Assembly (NCBI GenBank): GCA_030615365.1
Contig: JAUWZM010000091.1
Span: 1 to 9,627 of the forward strand
Length of the DNA: 9,627 bases
Source: Candidatus Aerophobota bacterium
Lineage (GTDB): Bacteria; Aerophobota; Aerophobia; Aerophobales; B3-G15
Direction of reading: 5' to 3'
Both the position numbers and the translations under genes were made by a program. This document shows positions 1-6,531 of this stretch, piece after piece. Numbering within the stretch: the first letter of the stretch is position 1; each line of letters starts with the position of its first letter. The notes under the pieces are model-generated. The model did no database searches and was not told the origin of the DNA. It was given only the letters and a program-made list of their open reading frames with translations.

Positions 1-141
1 GCGAAAGTAAATATAAAGATTTTTTTTCATTTCACGGGGCTTTTCAAATACCAAAGAGGTAAGCTTAACCTGTTTAGCAAGTCCTCGTTTCCGCCAAATC
101 CACTCAGCACGTTGCTTGAATAAACCTGTTTGCATAGACAT
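1..141 (-). CDS. N-terminus of an unidentified protein, possibly a glycoside hydrolase (runs off the window)
   Basis: An open frame of 47 codons begins with ATG at 141-139 and continues to the left edge without a stop, so only the N-terminus is visible. The start is supported by AAGGAG (complement of 149-154) with a 7-base spacer. There is no signal peptide. Two short stretches can be read: EWIW at residues 13-16 and NLYIYFR at 41-47. A Trp-rich start followed about 25 residues later by an 'N-x-Y-x-YFR' strand resembles the N-terminal beta-sandwich of bacterial alpha-L-rhamnosidase-like (GH78-type) and some GH2-type enzymes. That is a weak resemblance by eye. The position downstream of a sugar kinase/isomerase/aldolase set fits a carbohydrate-active enzyme. 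The gene is confident as coding, but its function is only a guess. Confidence 0.55.
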   Translation of the reverse strand, partial: MSMQTGLFKQRAEWIWRKRGLAKQVKLTSLVFEKPREMKKNLYIYFR

Positions 142-186
142 TCAAAAACTCCTTCCTGATGTTATAGTAGAAAAAATTCATTAAGA

Positions 187-235
187 ATAGCAGGGGAAAA
201 ATGTAACAAATTGAAGCCGATTCTCCCCCTGCTAT
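187..235 (-). other. Long RNA hairpin upstream of the left-edge gene
   Basis: On the minus strand, ATAGCAGGGGGAGAA (235-221) can pair with TTTTTCCCCTGCTAT (201-187). This gives a 15-bp stem with two G.U pairs around a 19-base loop. Ten of the pairs are perfect Watson-Crick. The G.U pairs form only in minus-strand RNA, so that strand is the likelier template. A run of six T (176-171) follows about 10 bases after the stem, which is too far for a textbook intrinsic terminator. The hairpin lies between the aldolase stop (425) and the ribosome binding site of the next gene (149-154). It could end or attenuate the upstream transcript, or be a leader structure. The rest of the 142-424 gap shows no convincing gene. 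Confidence 0.45.
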
Positions 236-424
236 CTCTCAAAAATAGGGGTCAGGAAAATGAAAATGAAAAACCCTACTATATTAATCCCTTTCCCAAA
301 GAGATACAAGAAATGGGTTAAGTACCAAACAGAACTTTTCAAAAAGAATAACCCTATAAATACCTGTAATACAGAGGGAAAGGTAACTCCCTGCAACAGT
401 AGAATCTACTTCAATCAGCAGAAT

Positions 425-1024
425 TTAATTTTCTGCATTATTTTTCCACCCTAAAATGGAGTAATAGAGAATCTTACATGCATGTTCAAAAATTGTCAAA
501 TACTTGCATACCTCTTCAATATCTTTCCCTGAAGCAAAACAACCATGGCCACTTACCATGATAATTACATTGTTTTTCATTTTCTCTATAATTTTTTCTT
601 TAATCTCTTGAGATGAATTTGTCTCAAGCGTTGAATGTACCACAGGAATTTCTTTCAAGTAATACTGGGCATTCATATCAATTGGTGTAATCATATCCAT
701 ATGAAGGCTTAAAACAGTAGCAATTAAAGGGTGCGCATGAATAACAGCGCCCGCCTTAGTTTGTCTGTAAGCTTCTAAATGAACATCAAGTTCGGATGAT
801 GGAGTTGGGTCACATTGTTGTACATCTTTTTCATTTTCTTCAATCCTTACCGTTATTAAATCCGATTCAGTCATATAACCAAGCGGAGCATCATGGCGCG
901 TGATTATTGCTTCTGCTTCACTTATTTTCATGCTAATATTTCCTGAATGGAAACCTACGAGATTCTCAGAATAAAGAACTTTTCCGATTTGTAACACTTT
1001 TTCTCTGCTATTTAGCTGATTCAA
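425..1024 (-). CDS. Class II aldolase/adducin-family protein (fuculose-phosphate-aldolase-like)
   Basis: The protein has 199 residues, close to the usual ~200-215 for L-fuculose-1-phosphate aldolase and L-ribulose-5-phosphate 4-epimerase. The family signs are in order: a phosphate-binding GNIS loop (28-31), TRHDAPLG (42-49), SSE (76-78) with Glu78 at the catalytic-base position, the zinc pair HAH (His96, His98), and GHG (159-161) with His160 as third zinc ligand. Family members use Zn2+ to cleave or epimerise a ketose phosphate, typically giving dihydroxyacetone phosphate plus an aldehyde. The start is TTG at 1024-1022: GGGAG (1036-1032) sits 7 bases upstream, and the next Met is residue 32, beyond the GNIS loop. 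The gene follows the kinase-isomerase pair after a 145-base gap, which makes it the likely last step of the pathway. Aldolase versus epimerase, and the substrate, cannot be settled here. Confidence 0.9.
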   Translation of the reverse strand: MNQLNSREKVLQIGKVLYSENLVGFHSGNISMKISEAEAIITRHDAPLGYMTESDLITVRIEENEKDVQQCDPTPSSELDVHLEAYRQTKAGAVIHAHPLIATVLSLHMDMITPIDMNAQYYLKEIPVVHSTLETNSSQEIKEKIIEKMKNNVIIMVSGHGCFASGKDIEEVCKYLTIFEHACKILYYSILGWKNNAEN

Positions 1025-1102
1025 ATTTCCTCTCCCTTTATAGATAAATTCATTAAAACACTGTCCGTTTTTCTATGGAAGGTTCTTGCGGGTCTAATGT
1101 TG

Positions 1103-1116
1103 TTGATAATTATTAA
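1103..1116. promoter_or_regulatory. AT-rich near-palindrome in the isomerase-aldolase gap
   Basis: The 14 bases ttgataattattaa form an inverted repeat with one mismatch. They lie in the 145-base gap between the cupin gene stop (1170) and the aldolase start (1024), about 80 bases before the TTG start. The gap is longer than expected inside a tight operon, so an operator or a second promoter is possible. I found no clear -35/-10 pair beside it. AT-rich palindromes arise often by chance, so this is a weak candidate. Confidence 0.15.
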
Positions 1117-1169
1117 CGGATTTTCTTCGAACCCAACCAATTTCTCTAATTTATCTTATTCCTTTTACT

Positions 1170-2399
1170 CTAGCTCCCTTGTGCTTTGCCGGTCGCAGTT
1201 AAAAGCGCATTTGGATTCTCTCCCGGACCAAAATGCTTTAGGATCACCAGATTCTCATGGCCTTTATTTGTAATTGTTACGCCGTTTTTTGCCACATCAA
1301 ATGAAACAAAAAGCTCATCATAAGTTAGATCTCCATCCTGGATCATCGTAGGAGACTCTATGGGGAATTTCTCCACGCTTCCATGGCCTTGTATTACAAT
1401 TAATCCATAGGGTCCATTTTCTTTTATTTTCACCTTCTTTCCCGGAAATACTGTTAATTCCTTTCCAGTAAATAAATCATTTGTTCCGTAAATAATCCAC
1501 CTCTCTTGATATACCTCATTCCTGATTATGAGCACCGGCTCGTTATAATGATGCTCTTTGAAGTCTGGGTCAAGGTTAGCTGGCCAATCGATTAAATCAA
1601 TAATAAAGTCAAGATTATTCTTTTTATTCAAGGGCACGTCTTTTGTTACTACTTCCCAAGGAACTGGAGCGTTGTCATAAAGCGCTGATTGGAACTCGGC
1701 GTAAATGTCCTGTGCTTGTTGGGGTTCATACGTGACCAGGCTACCCGGAGCATGTAAAATTCCTGGTTGAACAGTCCAGCCAGTTCCCAGTTGGAGTTTA
1801 TAAGCTACTGAATAATCTAATATTCCATTATCGCCTTCATGCCAACGCTCTAAACATTCTTTAATATTTTCCTTAGTCGTGCCCGGAATCAACCCAAAAT
1901 ATGTGTAGGGAAAAATACCTTTCCAAAAATTAAGCTGTGGCGGAAAGTAGTAATGTTCTGCTTTTCCTTCTTTACCTATTAATTTTGCATGTTCGTCCCG
2001 TGCATGTAGATGATAACCAAGCGGACCTATATAATCAAAGAACTTTGAAAACATCTCCCATCCACCATGTTTTTCCATAATTTCTTTTCCTAAAACAAGA
2101 TTTCCCTTTGCTTGAATAGCCTCTTTTAAAAGGAACGCCTTTTCATTATCTATTACAACATAACTCAGGCCTTCATCTTCTGGGGTTCCAGGGCCACTCT
2201 CAGCTTTTGTTGTTGAAGAAAGCCATCTTTCGGTCGCTCCTCCTCTTTCACAATAAAGGTCTTTCAAAACCAGTTTAAGCCTACCCCCTGGTTTTCCTGC
2301 CCAAAAAGGTCTATAAACCCAGGTTGGAGCTAATCTGAAGATTCCTTCCCCTGACTCATAAGCCTGTACAACTAAACTTTTAAGTTCTTTCTCTTTCAT
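1170..2399 (-). CDS. Phosphomannose-isomerase-like cupin protein, putative sugar isomerase
   Basis: The protein has 409 residues and the pattern of class I mannose-6-phosphate isomerases. HLHARDEHA (130-138) corresponds to the family's QVHPDDEYA, so His130 and His132 fall on the first two metal ligands, with His130 replacing the usual Gln. Glu148 fits the ligand that normally follows about 18 residues later. QPGILHAPGS (211-220) matches the 'PAGT.HA' strand, supplying His216. YEPQQAQDIYAEF (224-236) matches the conserved 'EIQQ.SD.TYR' segment. Near the N-terminus, ERWLSS (57-62) and SGPG (68-71) recall the family's early region. The ATG overlaps the kinase stop as ATGA and has AGGAGG 7 bases upstream, so it is translationally coupled. 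Such enzymes interconvert aldoses and ketoses on a divalent metal. Beside a kinase and an aldolase it probably makes the ketose that the kinase phosphorylates. The substrate is unknown, and mannose 6-phosphate seems unlikely in this context. Confidence 0.75.
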   Translation of the reverse strand: MKEKELKSLVVQAYESGEGIFRLAPTWVYRPFWAGKPGGRLKLVLKDLYCERGGATERWLSSTTKAESGPGTPEDEGLSYVVIDNEKAFLLKEAIQAKGNLVLGKEIMEKHGGWEMFSKFFDYIGPLGYHLHARDEHAKLIGKEGKAEHYYFPPQLNFWKGIFPYTYFGLIPGTTKENIKECLERWHEGDNGILDYSVAYKLQLGTGWTVQPGILHAPGSLVTYEPQQAQDIYAEFQSALYDNAPVPWEVVTKDVPLNKKNNLDFIIDLIDWPANLDPDFKEHHYNEPVLIIRNEVYQERWIIYGTNDLFTGKELTVFPGKKVKIKENGPYGLIVIQGHGSVEKFPIESPTMIQDGDLTYDELFVSFDVAKNGVTITNKGHENLVILKHFGPGENPNALLTATGKAQGS

Positions 2400-3925
2400 T
2401 TAATTTCCTCCTGCATTGCACTAATTCTATGATTTAAATTCCTTAAAGTAGGATAGATATCCCTGTAAATCTGAAATCTCTCCTCATATATCTTTACCTT
2501 ATCTTTTTGAGGATAAAAGGTCTCTTTTTCCTTTACCACTGCTCCTACTGCCTCATCTATAGATTTATACTCTCCTATGGCTACTCCAGCAAGTATGGCT
2601 GCTCCCAGGGAGGCTGCTTCGGAAACCTGTAGCGATACTATCTTCTTGTTGTAAAGGTCAGCTTTAAGCTGTAACCATTTCCTTGATTTTGCTCCTCCGC
2701 CAATGGCTCTAAGCTCAGAGACAACTATACCTATTTCTTCTAAAAGGGATAGATTATGTTTCATTTCAAAGGAAACCCCCTCTAATATAGCCTTAATTAA
2801 ATCAGATTTGCTTGTATTTAAAGACAGTCCCAAAACTGCCCCAGAGGAGGCGGCATCCATATGTGGAGTTCCCGTAGCAGTGAAGTGAGGAAGAATAAAA
2901 AGAGAGGAGGGCTTGGAAGAGGCCTCATCAATAAGAATGGAATACACATCCTTTCCCGTTTTTTTAGCTTTTTCTTTTTCCTCTTTTCCCAATGTATCCC
3001 TGAACCATTTAAGTAAACACCCTCCAGTAAAGTTACCAGCTAAAGTAATATAAAATTGGGGAACTGTATGAGGATAACAGGCAAATCCATTCTTCAGCAT
3101 TTTTTTATCAAGATGAGGTTGTTTAAAGATAGAGGAGATGCATTCCACTGTTCCAATAGCATCTAAGGCTACCTTCTCCTCTTTTACCCCTGCTCCTAAA
3201 GCTCCACAGGGATGATCATGCCCCCCAGTTACCACTGCAACCTTAGGAGGAAGAGAGAGACGATTGGCTATTTTTTTGGGTATCTCTCCTACGAGAGTTC
3301 CTGAGGGAGCAACATCAGGAAACAAAGATTTATCTACATCGGCTGTAGATAAAATCTCATCAGACCATTTCTTGTTAAGAATATCAAAGGCCATTGTGCG
3401 AGAAGCCAGAGAATAATCCATAGTAGGAGTTAAACCCAACTTGTAAATAAGTAAATCCTCACAACATAAGAACTTCCATGTTTTGGAATAAATATCAGGA
3501 TGATTTTTCTTCAGCCACATAATCTGATTTAAAGTGAACATAGGATGAAGAGGCATACCAGTAATTTCCATAATCCTTTCTACACCTAAAGTTCTCTCCC
3601 ACCAGGGAATAAAATCCCTTGCTCGATTATCAAAACTCACAGGACTATTGGCAAGCAAATTTCCTTTTTCATCCACAGGAACAAATGCCTCTCCCTGTGT
3701 TGATATAGAGAGAGCCCTCACAGGGTCTTTTTTAGCCTGAAGGGATGCCTCTTGAATACTCTCCTCTATTTTCCCTAACACTATCTTCATATTTAGCTCT
3801 GACCAACCGGGATGGGGATGAATGAGAGAATACTCTCGATAAGCTTGCGAGAGGACTTTGCCCTCTGCATCAAATACCACTACTTTACATCCTGTAGTTC
3901 CTATATCTAAGCCTAATAAGCTCAT
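2396..3925 (-). CDS. FGGY-family carbohydrate kinase (xylulokinase-like)
   Basis: At 509 residues this is a full-length FGGY kinase. The N-terminal phosphate loop is LDIGTTGCK (6-14). The substrate-side region has STQGEA (75-80) and FDNRA (98-102). GGHDHPCGALGAG (234-246) carries the expected catalytic Asp237. AIGTVE (256-261) is the second phosphate motif, and GGGAKSRKW (409-417) with SEAASLGAAILAG (435-447) forms the adenosine-binding and C-terminal signature. FGGY enzymes phosphorylate a ketose or polyol with ATP in the cytoplasm. The overall look is closest to the xylulokinase (XylB-like) branch, but substrate cannot be read from motifs, so no symbol is given. The ATG at 3925 has AAGGAG (3938-3933) 7 bases upstream. 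Its stop overlaps the start of the cupin isomerase gene by 4 bases, implying co-expression and a shared pathway. Confidence 0.93.
   Translation of the reverse strand: MSLLGLDIGTTGCKVVVFDAEGKVLSQAYREYSLIHPHPGWSELNMKIVLGKIEESIQEASLQAKKDPVRALSISTQGEAFVPVDEKGNLLANSPVSFDNRARDFIPWWERTLGVERIMEITGMPLHPMFTLNQIMWLKKNHPDIYSKTWKFLCCEDLLIYKLGLTPTMDYSLASRTMAFDILNKKWSDEILSTADVDKSLFPDVAPSGTLVGEIPKKIANRLSLPPKVAVVTGGHDHPCGALGAGVKEEKVALDAIGTVECISSIFKQPHLDKKMLKNGFACYPHTVPQFYITLAGNFTGGCLLKWFRDTLGKEEKEKAKKTGKDVYSILIDEASSKPSSLFILPHFTATGTPHMDAASSGAVLGLSLNTSKSDLIKAILEGVSFEMKHNLSLLEEIGIVVSELRAIGGGAKSRKWLQLKADLYNKKIVSLQVSEAASLGAAILAGVAIGEYKSIDEAVGAVVKEKETFYPQKDKVKIYEERFQIYRDIYPTLRNLNHRISAMQEEIK
2407..2412 (-). promoter_or_regulatory. 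Ribosome binding site of the cupin isomerase gene, inside the kinase coding end
   Basis: AGGAGG lies 7 bases before the ATG at 2399 and within the last codons of the kinase gene. With the ATGA stop/start overlap it marks classic translational coupling and fixes the isomerase start. Confidence 0.8.
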
Positions 3926-4172
3926 AAGCCTTCTCCTTTGAATTTATTCCAGTAATGTCAAAAGTTGTTTAGTGATTTTCTTTTAAATGAGCTCATATGA
4001 TTAGTGATGAAGCAGCACAGGCCATCGGTTAGTTTTGTTCTTTCTAATTTTTCTTTTTCTATCTTCAACACGATCTTGGAACTCTTAACTTCTCGAGGGT
4101 CCTCATTTGACCCCTTTTTACATACCTTGTAAGTTTCAGGTTCTAGATGATATCTGCAAAGACGACTAAACC

Positions 4173-4205
4173 ACCTACTTCTCTGGCACAGTAGGTAACA
4201 GTAGG
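4173..4205. promoter_or_regulatory. GTAGG repeat cluster, candidate operator
   Basis: acctact (4173-4179) is the exact inverse of agtaggt (4190-4196), giving a 7-bp palindrome with a 10-base spacer. The heptamer cagtagg also occurs twice in direct repeat (4189-4195 and 4199-4205), offset by 10 bases or about one helical turn. The cluster sits just downstream of the candidate promoter and about 250 bases before the kinase start. Repeats in phase with the helix suit a repressor site, but no regulator gene is present in the window to pair with it. It could equally be a short RNA hairpin. Confidence 0.3.
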
Positions 4206-4231
4206 AGAATATTCGATATTTTTTAGGAAAA

Positions 4232-4259
4232 CTTATCTATCACCAAAAGTGTAGGTCAA
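4232..4259 (-). promoter_or_regulatory. Candidate sigma70-type promoter for the kinase-isomerase-aldolase genes
   Basis: On the minus strand TTGACC (4259-4254; 5 of 6 consensus matches) is followed after 16 bases by GATAAG (4237-4232; 4 of 6). This would start a transcript near 4225 with a leader of about 300 bases before the kinase ATG. The match is modest and was found by eye, so it is only a candidate. Confidence 0.25.
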
Positions 4260-4282
4260 GAAGAAACATCCATACTTCAGCT

Positions 4283-4591
4283 TTACTTATGATCCAAAGC
4301 CAACATTAAAAAAGTTTCCAATTTAGGAGAGGTAAATTCCAGATAGTCTTTTTTCACCTCATAGGCTAATTCTTTTTCCTCAGGAAGTTCTATTAACTTC
4401 TTAGGCTCTTTTCCATCTAATCTTACCCTCAAGTTTATTCCCTCTACAGGAATATTAGGCAGCTGGGCTTGAAAGTTAAGAAGGTTAATAAGATAGCGTT
4501 TCTTATCCTTTTGATGGAAAGAAGTTATCTCTACAGATTTGGGAGCATCTGTTTCCAGGAAAAGTGGTTTTGGGCAGAGCATCTTAATTAA
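4283..4591 (-). repeat. 3'-terminal segment nearly identical to the paralogous hydrolase gene
   Basis: This 309-base gene end (last 102 codons plus stop) matches 8607-8915 in the same orientation at an exact offset of 4324. It includes a 53-base stretch without a mismatch (4443-4495 with 8767-8819). The encoded segments differ at 11 of 102 residues, whereas the 161 residues just before differ at about 62. The pair could act as direct repeats for recombination that would delete or amplify the binding-protein gene between them. Confidence 0.9.
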
Positions 4592-6364
4592 ATTGATGAA
4601 GATTTTTCTGTGAGCCTGCGGCTTTGCTGTTTCCAAATCTGCCGTGACATACAGGACCTTTCCTTTGCCATACTCATTTAAGACAACAGAAGGATAATCA
4701 GTAAGAATACCCGGAGGATCATCATGAGTACAGACAAAACGAGTTGTGTCCTTGGGATCCGTATAGGGAAGGGTAATGGTTGCTAAAATCTTTACTTTTT
4801 CCTTTGCTTTCACCTTAAGTTGGGAGTTGAAGATAGTCAAAGGATATTTGACAGAGCAAGAGCTGAGAATATCCCTTCCTTCCTCAGTTGGAGAGAGGTA
4901 GGTAACCTCTTCTTTTGTTTCACCTAAATAGGAAACACCCAAAAGCTCAGATAGAAGAAAGTCTTTTTTCTTCTCCCCATCCTTGGTAAAAAGAGAGGTA
5001 TATTTGCTGACATAGAGGCTTCCTCCCGAGGCAACGAAGCTCTTTAGTGCCTCAGTTTCTTCCTCATCAATGATGAGCAGATTGGGAAGGATGATGATTT
5101 GATAGGAAAAAAGTTCCTTAAGGTTCTTTTTAGTAATAACACCAAAGGGGATATGGTTATTTAAGAGGGATTTAGCAGCACCGCGGGCAGCCTGAGAGTG
5201 AGGAGAAGGGGAATGGGGTCTTTTTGCCTCACTTACCTTTTTTCCATTATCTTCCAGATAAATTCCTGACTCAAAACCAACGTAAATGCCAACATCCTGA
5301 CAGGGCTCCCCCCCTAGATATCTTTCATACTTTTGCGTTTCTTTAAAAATCTCTCCTATCTGCTTATAAACCCTTTTGTCTAATGTTCCTACAGGATCAA
5401 TAGTATGATTTTGACAAAAAGCACTACCATTGGCCAAAGATGAGTATACCTGTGCCTCTAATAGTTCTTTAGGTTTCATCGTGATGTGATCATGGGAGTT
5501 AGGAAAACAGGCAGAGGTTATGAACTCAAAAGGCACATTATTGCCCAGCTTGTAGAAAAGCTTAGAGAAAAAAGATTGCTGGAGGGAATCTCCATAGAGG
5601 TCTGAGGCCATATAGTCGTTTTCCTTGGCTAAGTCAATGCTTGCCCCCCATGTCCAGTCCCATAAGAATGCACCGGATTGGTGCGTAACTGTAGCAGTTG
5701 GCTTTAATTTCTTGGCTGTGGAGGTAATTAAAGAGGCAAATTCTACTAACCACTCTTCTCTTTTTCTTTGAAATTTAACCCATATTGGGTCTTCCCAGTT
5801 AATGACTGTGGGAATCTTTCCCCCTACTTCCAGGGCATATCTTTTTTTGCAATGAGAGCAGTAGCACACATCAGGCCAGAAGGTCATATCAAACCACATA
5901 CCCTCAAACTCATAGTTTTTACAGAGTTCTTCAATTTGAGCTATAGCAAAATCACGATAAGGAGAATTAGGGCAACAGACAAGAAGGCGAGGACCCCAAC
6001 GACTTCCTTCTTTTCCCTGTGCATTAATAATTCGCCAATCAGGATGATTGTCATAAGCCCACTTATTAAAGATTAAACTATAGTAAAGTATTACATCTAT
6101 TCCTCTTTGATGGCAAAGATCGATAACCTCCCCTACTATATCTTTCCCTTTTAATCCCCTATGCATATGGCCTGTTTTAGTGGGCCAGTTACAGTGACCA
6201 ACATGAGAGTTAGTATAGAACAAAGTTGAGCTAACATTAGCAAGAGTTAACATATCTACATATTTTTTAGAATCGAACTCAGATAAGAATCTTTCATCCC
6301 AATCAGTGATAAACATGTCAACTATGTTGTGCCTGTAGCTTTTTTGAAACCATTTCTCTTTCAT
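4283..6364 (-). CDS. Putative glycoside hydrolase, GHL6-type TIM barrel with GH42-like trimerisation domain
   Basis: The protein has 693 residues from ATG 6364, chosen because GGAGG lies 6 bases upstream; the longer frame to 6409 adds 15 residues without support. There is no signal peptide, so it is probably cytoplasmic. Residues ~1-350 look like a TIM barrel of the 'hypothetical glycosyl hydrolase 6' kind: ILYYSLIFNKW (92-102), NHPDW (106-110), FEGMWFDMTFW (153-163) with Asp159 as the likely nucleophile, and CYCSHCKKRY (167-176). Residues ~355-560 resemble the GH42 trimerisation domain, a Rossmann-like fold with LPNLLIIDEEE and ASGGSL strands. A smaller C-terminal beta domain follows. GH151 alpha-L-fucosidases have, as I recall, a similar architecture, which would suit the isomerase-kinase-aldolase set. 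Beta-galactosidase-like activity is an alternative. It shares its 3' end with the paralogue at 8607-9627. Confidence 0.8.
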   Translation of the reverse strand: MKEKWFQKSYRHNIVDMFITDWDERFLSEFDSKKYVDMLTLANVSSTLFYTNSHVGHCNWPTKTGHMHRGLKGKDIVGEVIDLCHQRGIDVILYYSLIFNKWAYDNHPDWRIINAQGKEGSRWGPRLLVCCPNSPYRDFAIAQIEELCKNYEFEGMWFDMTFWPDVCYCSHCKKRYALEVGGKIPTVINWEDPIWVKFQRKREEWLVEFASLITSTAKKLKPTATVTHQSGAFLWDWTWGASIDLAKENDYMASDLYGDSLQQSFFSKLFYKLGNNVPFEFITSACFPNSHDHITMKPKELLEAQVYSSLANGSAFCQNHTIDPVGTLDKRVYKQIGEIFKETQKYERYLGGEPCQDVGIYVGFESGIYLEDNGKKVSEAKRPHSPSPHSQAARGAAKSLLNNHIPFGVITKKNLKELFSYQIIILPNLLIIDEEETEALKSFVASGGSLYVSKYTSLFTKDGEKKKDFLLSELLGVSYLGETKEEVTYLSPTEEGRDILSSCSVKYPLTIFNSQLKVKAKEKVKILATITLPYTDPKDTTRFVCTHDDPPGILTDYPSVVLNEYGKGKVLYVTADLETAKPQAHRKIFINLIKMLCPKPLFLETDAPKSVEITSFHQKDKKRYLINLLNFQAQLPNIPVEGINLRVRLDGKEPKKLIELPEEKELAYEVKKDYLEFTSPKLETFLMLALDHK

Positions 6365-6368
6365 TTTT

Positions 6369-6375
6369 CTCCTCC
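6369..6375 (-). promoter_or_regulatory. Ribosome binding site that fixes the hydrolase start
   Basis: GGAGGAG (6375-6369) sits 4 bases before the ATG at 6364, or 6 bases counting from the core GGAGG. No such site precedes the upstream in-frame start at 6409, which also falls within the inverted repeat at 6407-6435. Confidence 0.75.
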
Positions 6376-6406
6376 ATTTGTTTAAAGAAATATGTTGACA
6401 CTTCAC

Positions 6407-6435
6407 CACAGAGATTTAATCTTATCCTCTCTGTG
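6407..6435. repeat. CACAGAGA/TCTCTGTG inverted repeat, candidate dispersed element
   Basis: cacagaga (6407-6414) and tctctgtg (6428-6435) are perfect 8-bp inverted copies around a 13-base AT-rich loop, flanked by ttcac on the left. The wording (caccacagag ... ctctgtg) resembles a short palindromic repeat that I recall from intergenic regions of many environmental bacterial genomes; this is memory, not a search. It lies between the binding-protein and hydrolase genes, 43 bases before the hydrolase start. In RNA it would form a hairpin that might protect or separate transcript segments. Confidence 0.5.
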
Positions 6436-6487
6436 CACTCTCAGGTTTTTTATTCCTTCGTCATTTCTGGCATCGCTTAAACAAGGA

Positions 6488-6513
6488 TTCCTGCCCTAAA
6501 AAGAGGGCAGAAA
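6488..6513 (-). terminator. Weak terminator-like hairpin after the binding-protein gene
   Basis: Starting 18 bases past the stop of the binding-protein gene, the minus strand forms a 10-bp stem, TTTCTGCCCT (6513-6504) with AGGGCAGGAA (6497-6488). It has one G.U pair and a 6-base loop. The bases after it (TCCTTGTTT) are a poor U-tract, so termination is probably incomplete. Hairpins behind solute-binding-protein genes often stabilise that message while letting some transcription reach downstream genes, here the hydrolase. Confidence 0.5.
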
Positions 6514-6531
6514 CCCTTGATGGTTTTCTTT

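Larger units (their letters stand above)
3926..4282. other. 357-base gene-free stretch between hydrolase and kinase genes
   Basis: No frame here shows a convincing start with a ribosome binding site or a recognisable protein. It holds a candidate minus-strand promoter (4232-4259), GTAGG repeats (4173-4205) and a short hairpin (gggtc 4097-4101 with gaccc 4109-4113, a seven-base loop). The kinase ribosome binding site is at its left end. The length suggests that the kinase-isomerase-aldolase set has its own promoter and control region, separate from the hydrolase/binding-protein genes upstream. Confidence 0.5.

Noticed and set aside
418..436. GCAGAA/TTCTGC inverted repeat over the aldolase stop codon as a terminator.
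   Set aside because: The stem has only 6 bp, is weak in GC, includes the stop codon in the loop and has no U-tract.
260..454. Plus-strand open frame of 64 codons, Lys/Asn/Pro-rich.
   Set aside because: No ribosome binding site of note, no recognisable motif, and it runs into the end of the aldolase gene on the opposite strand; most likely a chance frame.
3956..3961. TTGACA on the minus strand close to the kinase start, a perfect -35 box.
   Set aside because: The position where a -10 box should lie is occupied by the ribosome binding site AAGGAG and start region, with no TATAAT-like sequence and no room for a leader.
4097..4119. gggtc-ctcattt-gaccc followed by cctttttа-like T-rich bases, resembling a plus-strand terminator.
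   Set aside because: The stem is only 5 bp and there is no plus-strand gene for it to end; on the minus strand no U-tract follows.
5768..6076. Plus-strand open frame opposite the full-length hydrolase (and 2703-2888 opposite the kinase).
   Set aside because: Shadow frames of conserved genes on the minus strand.
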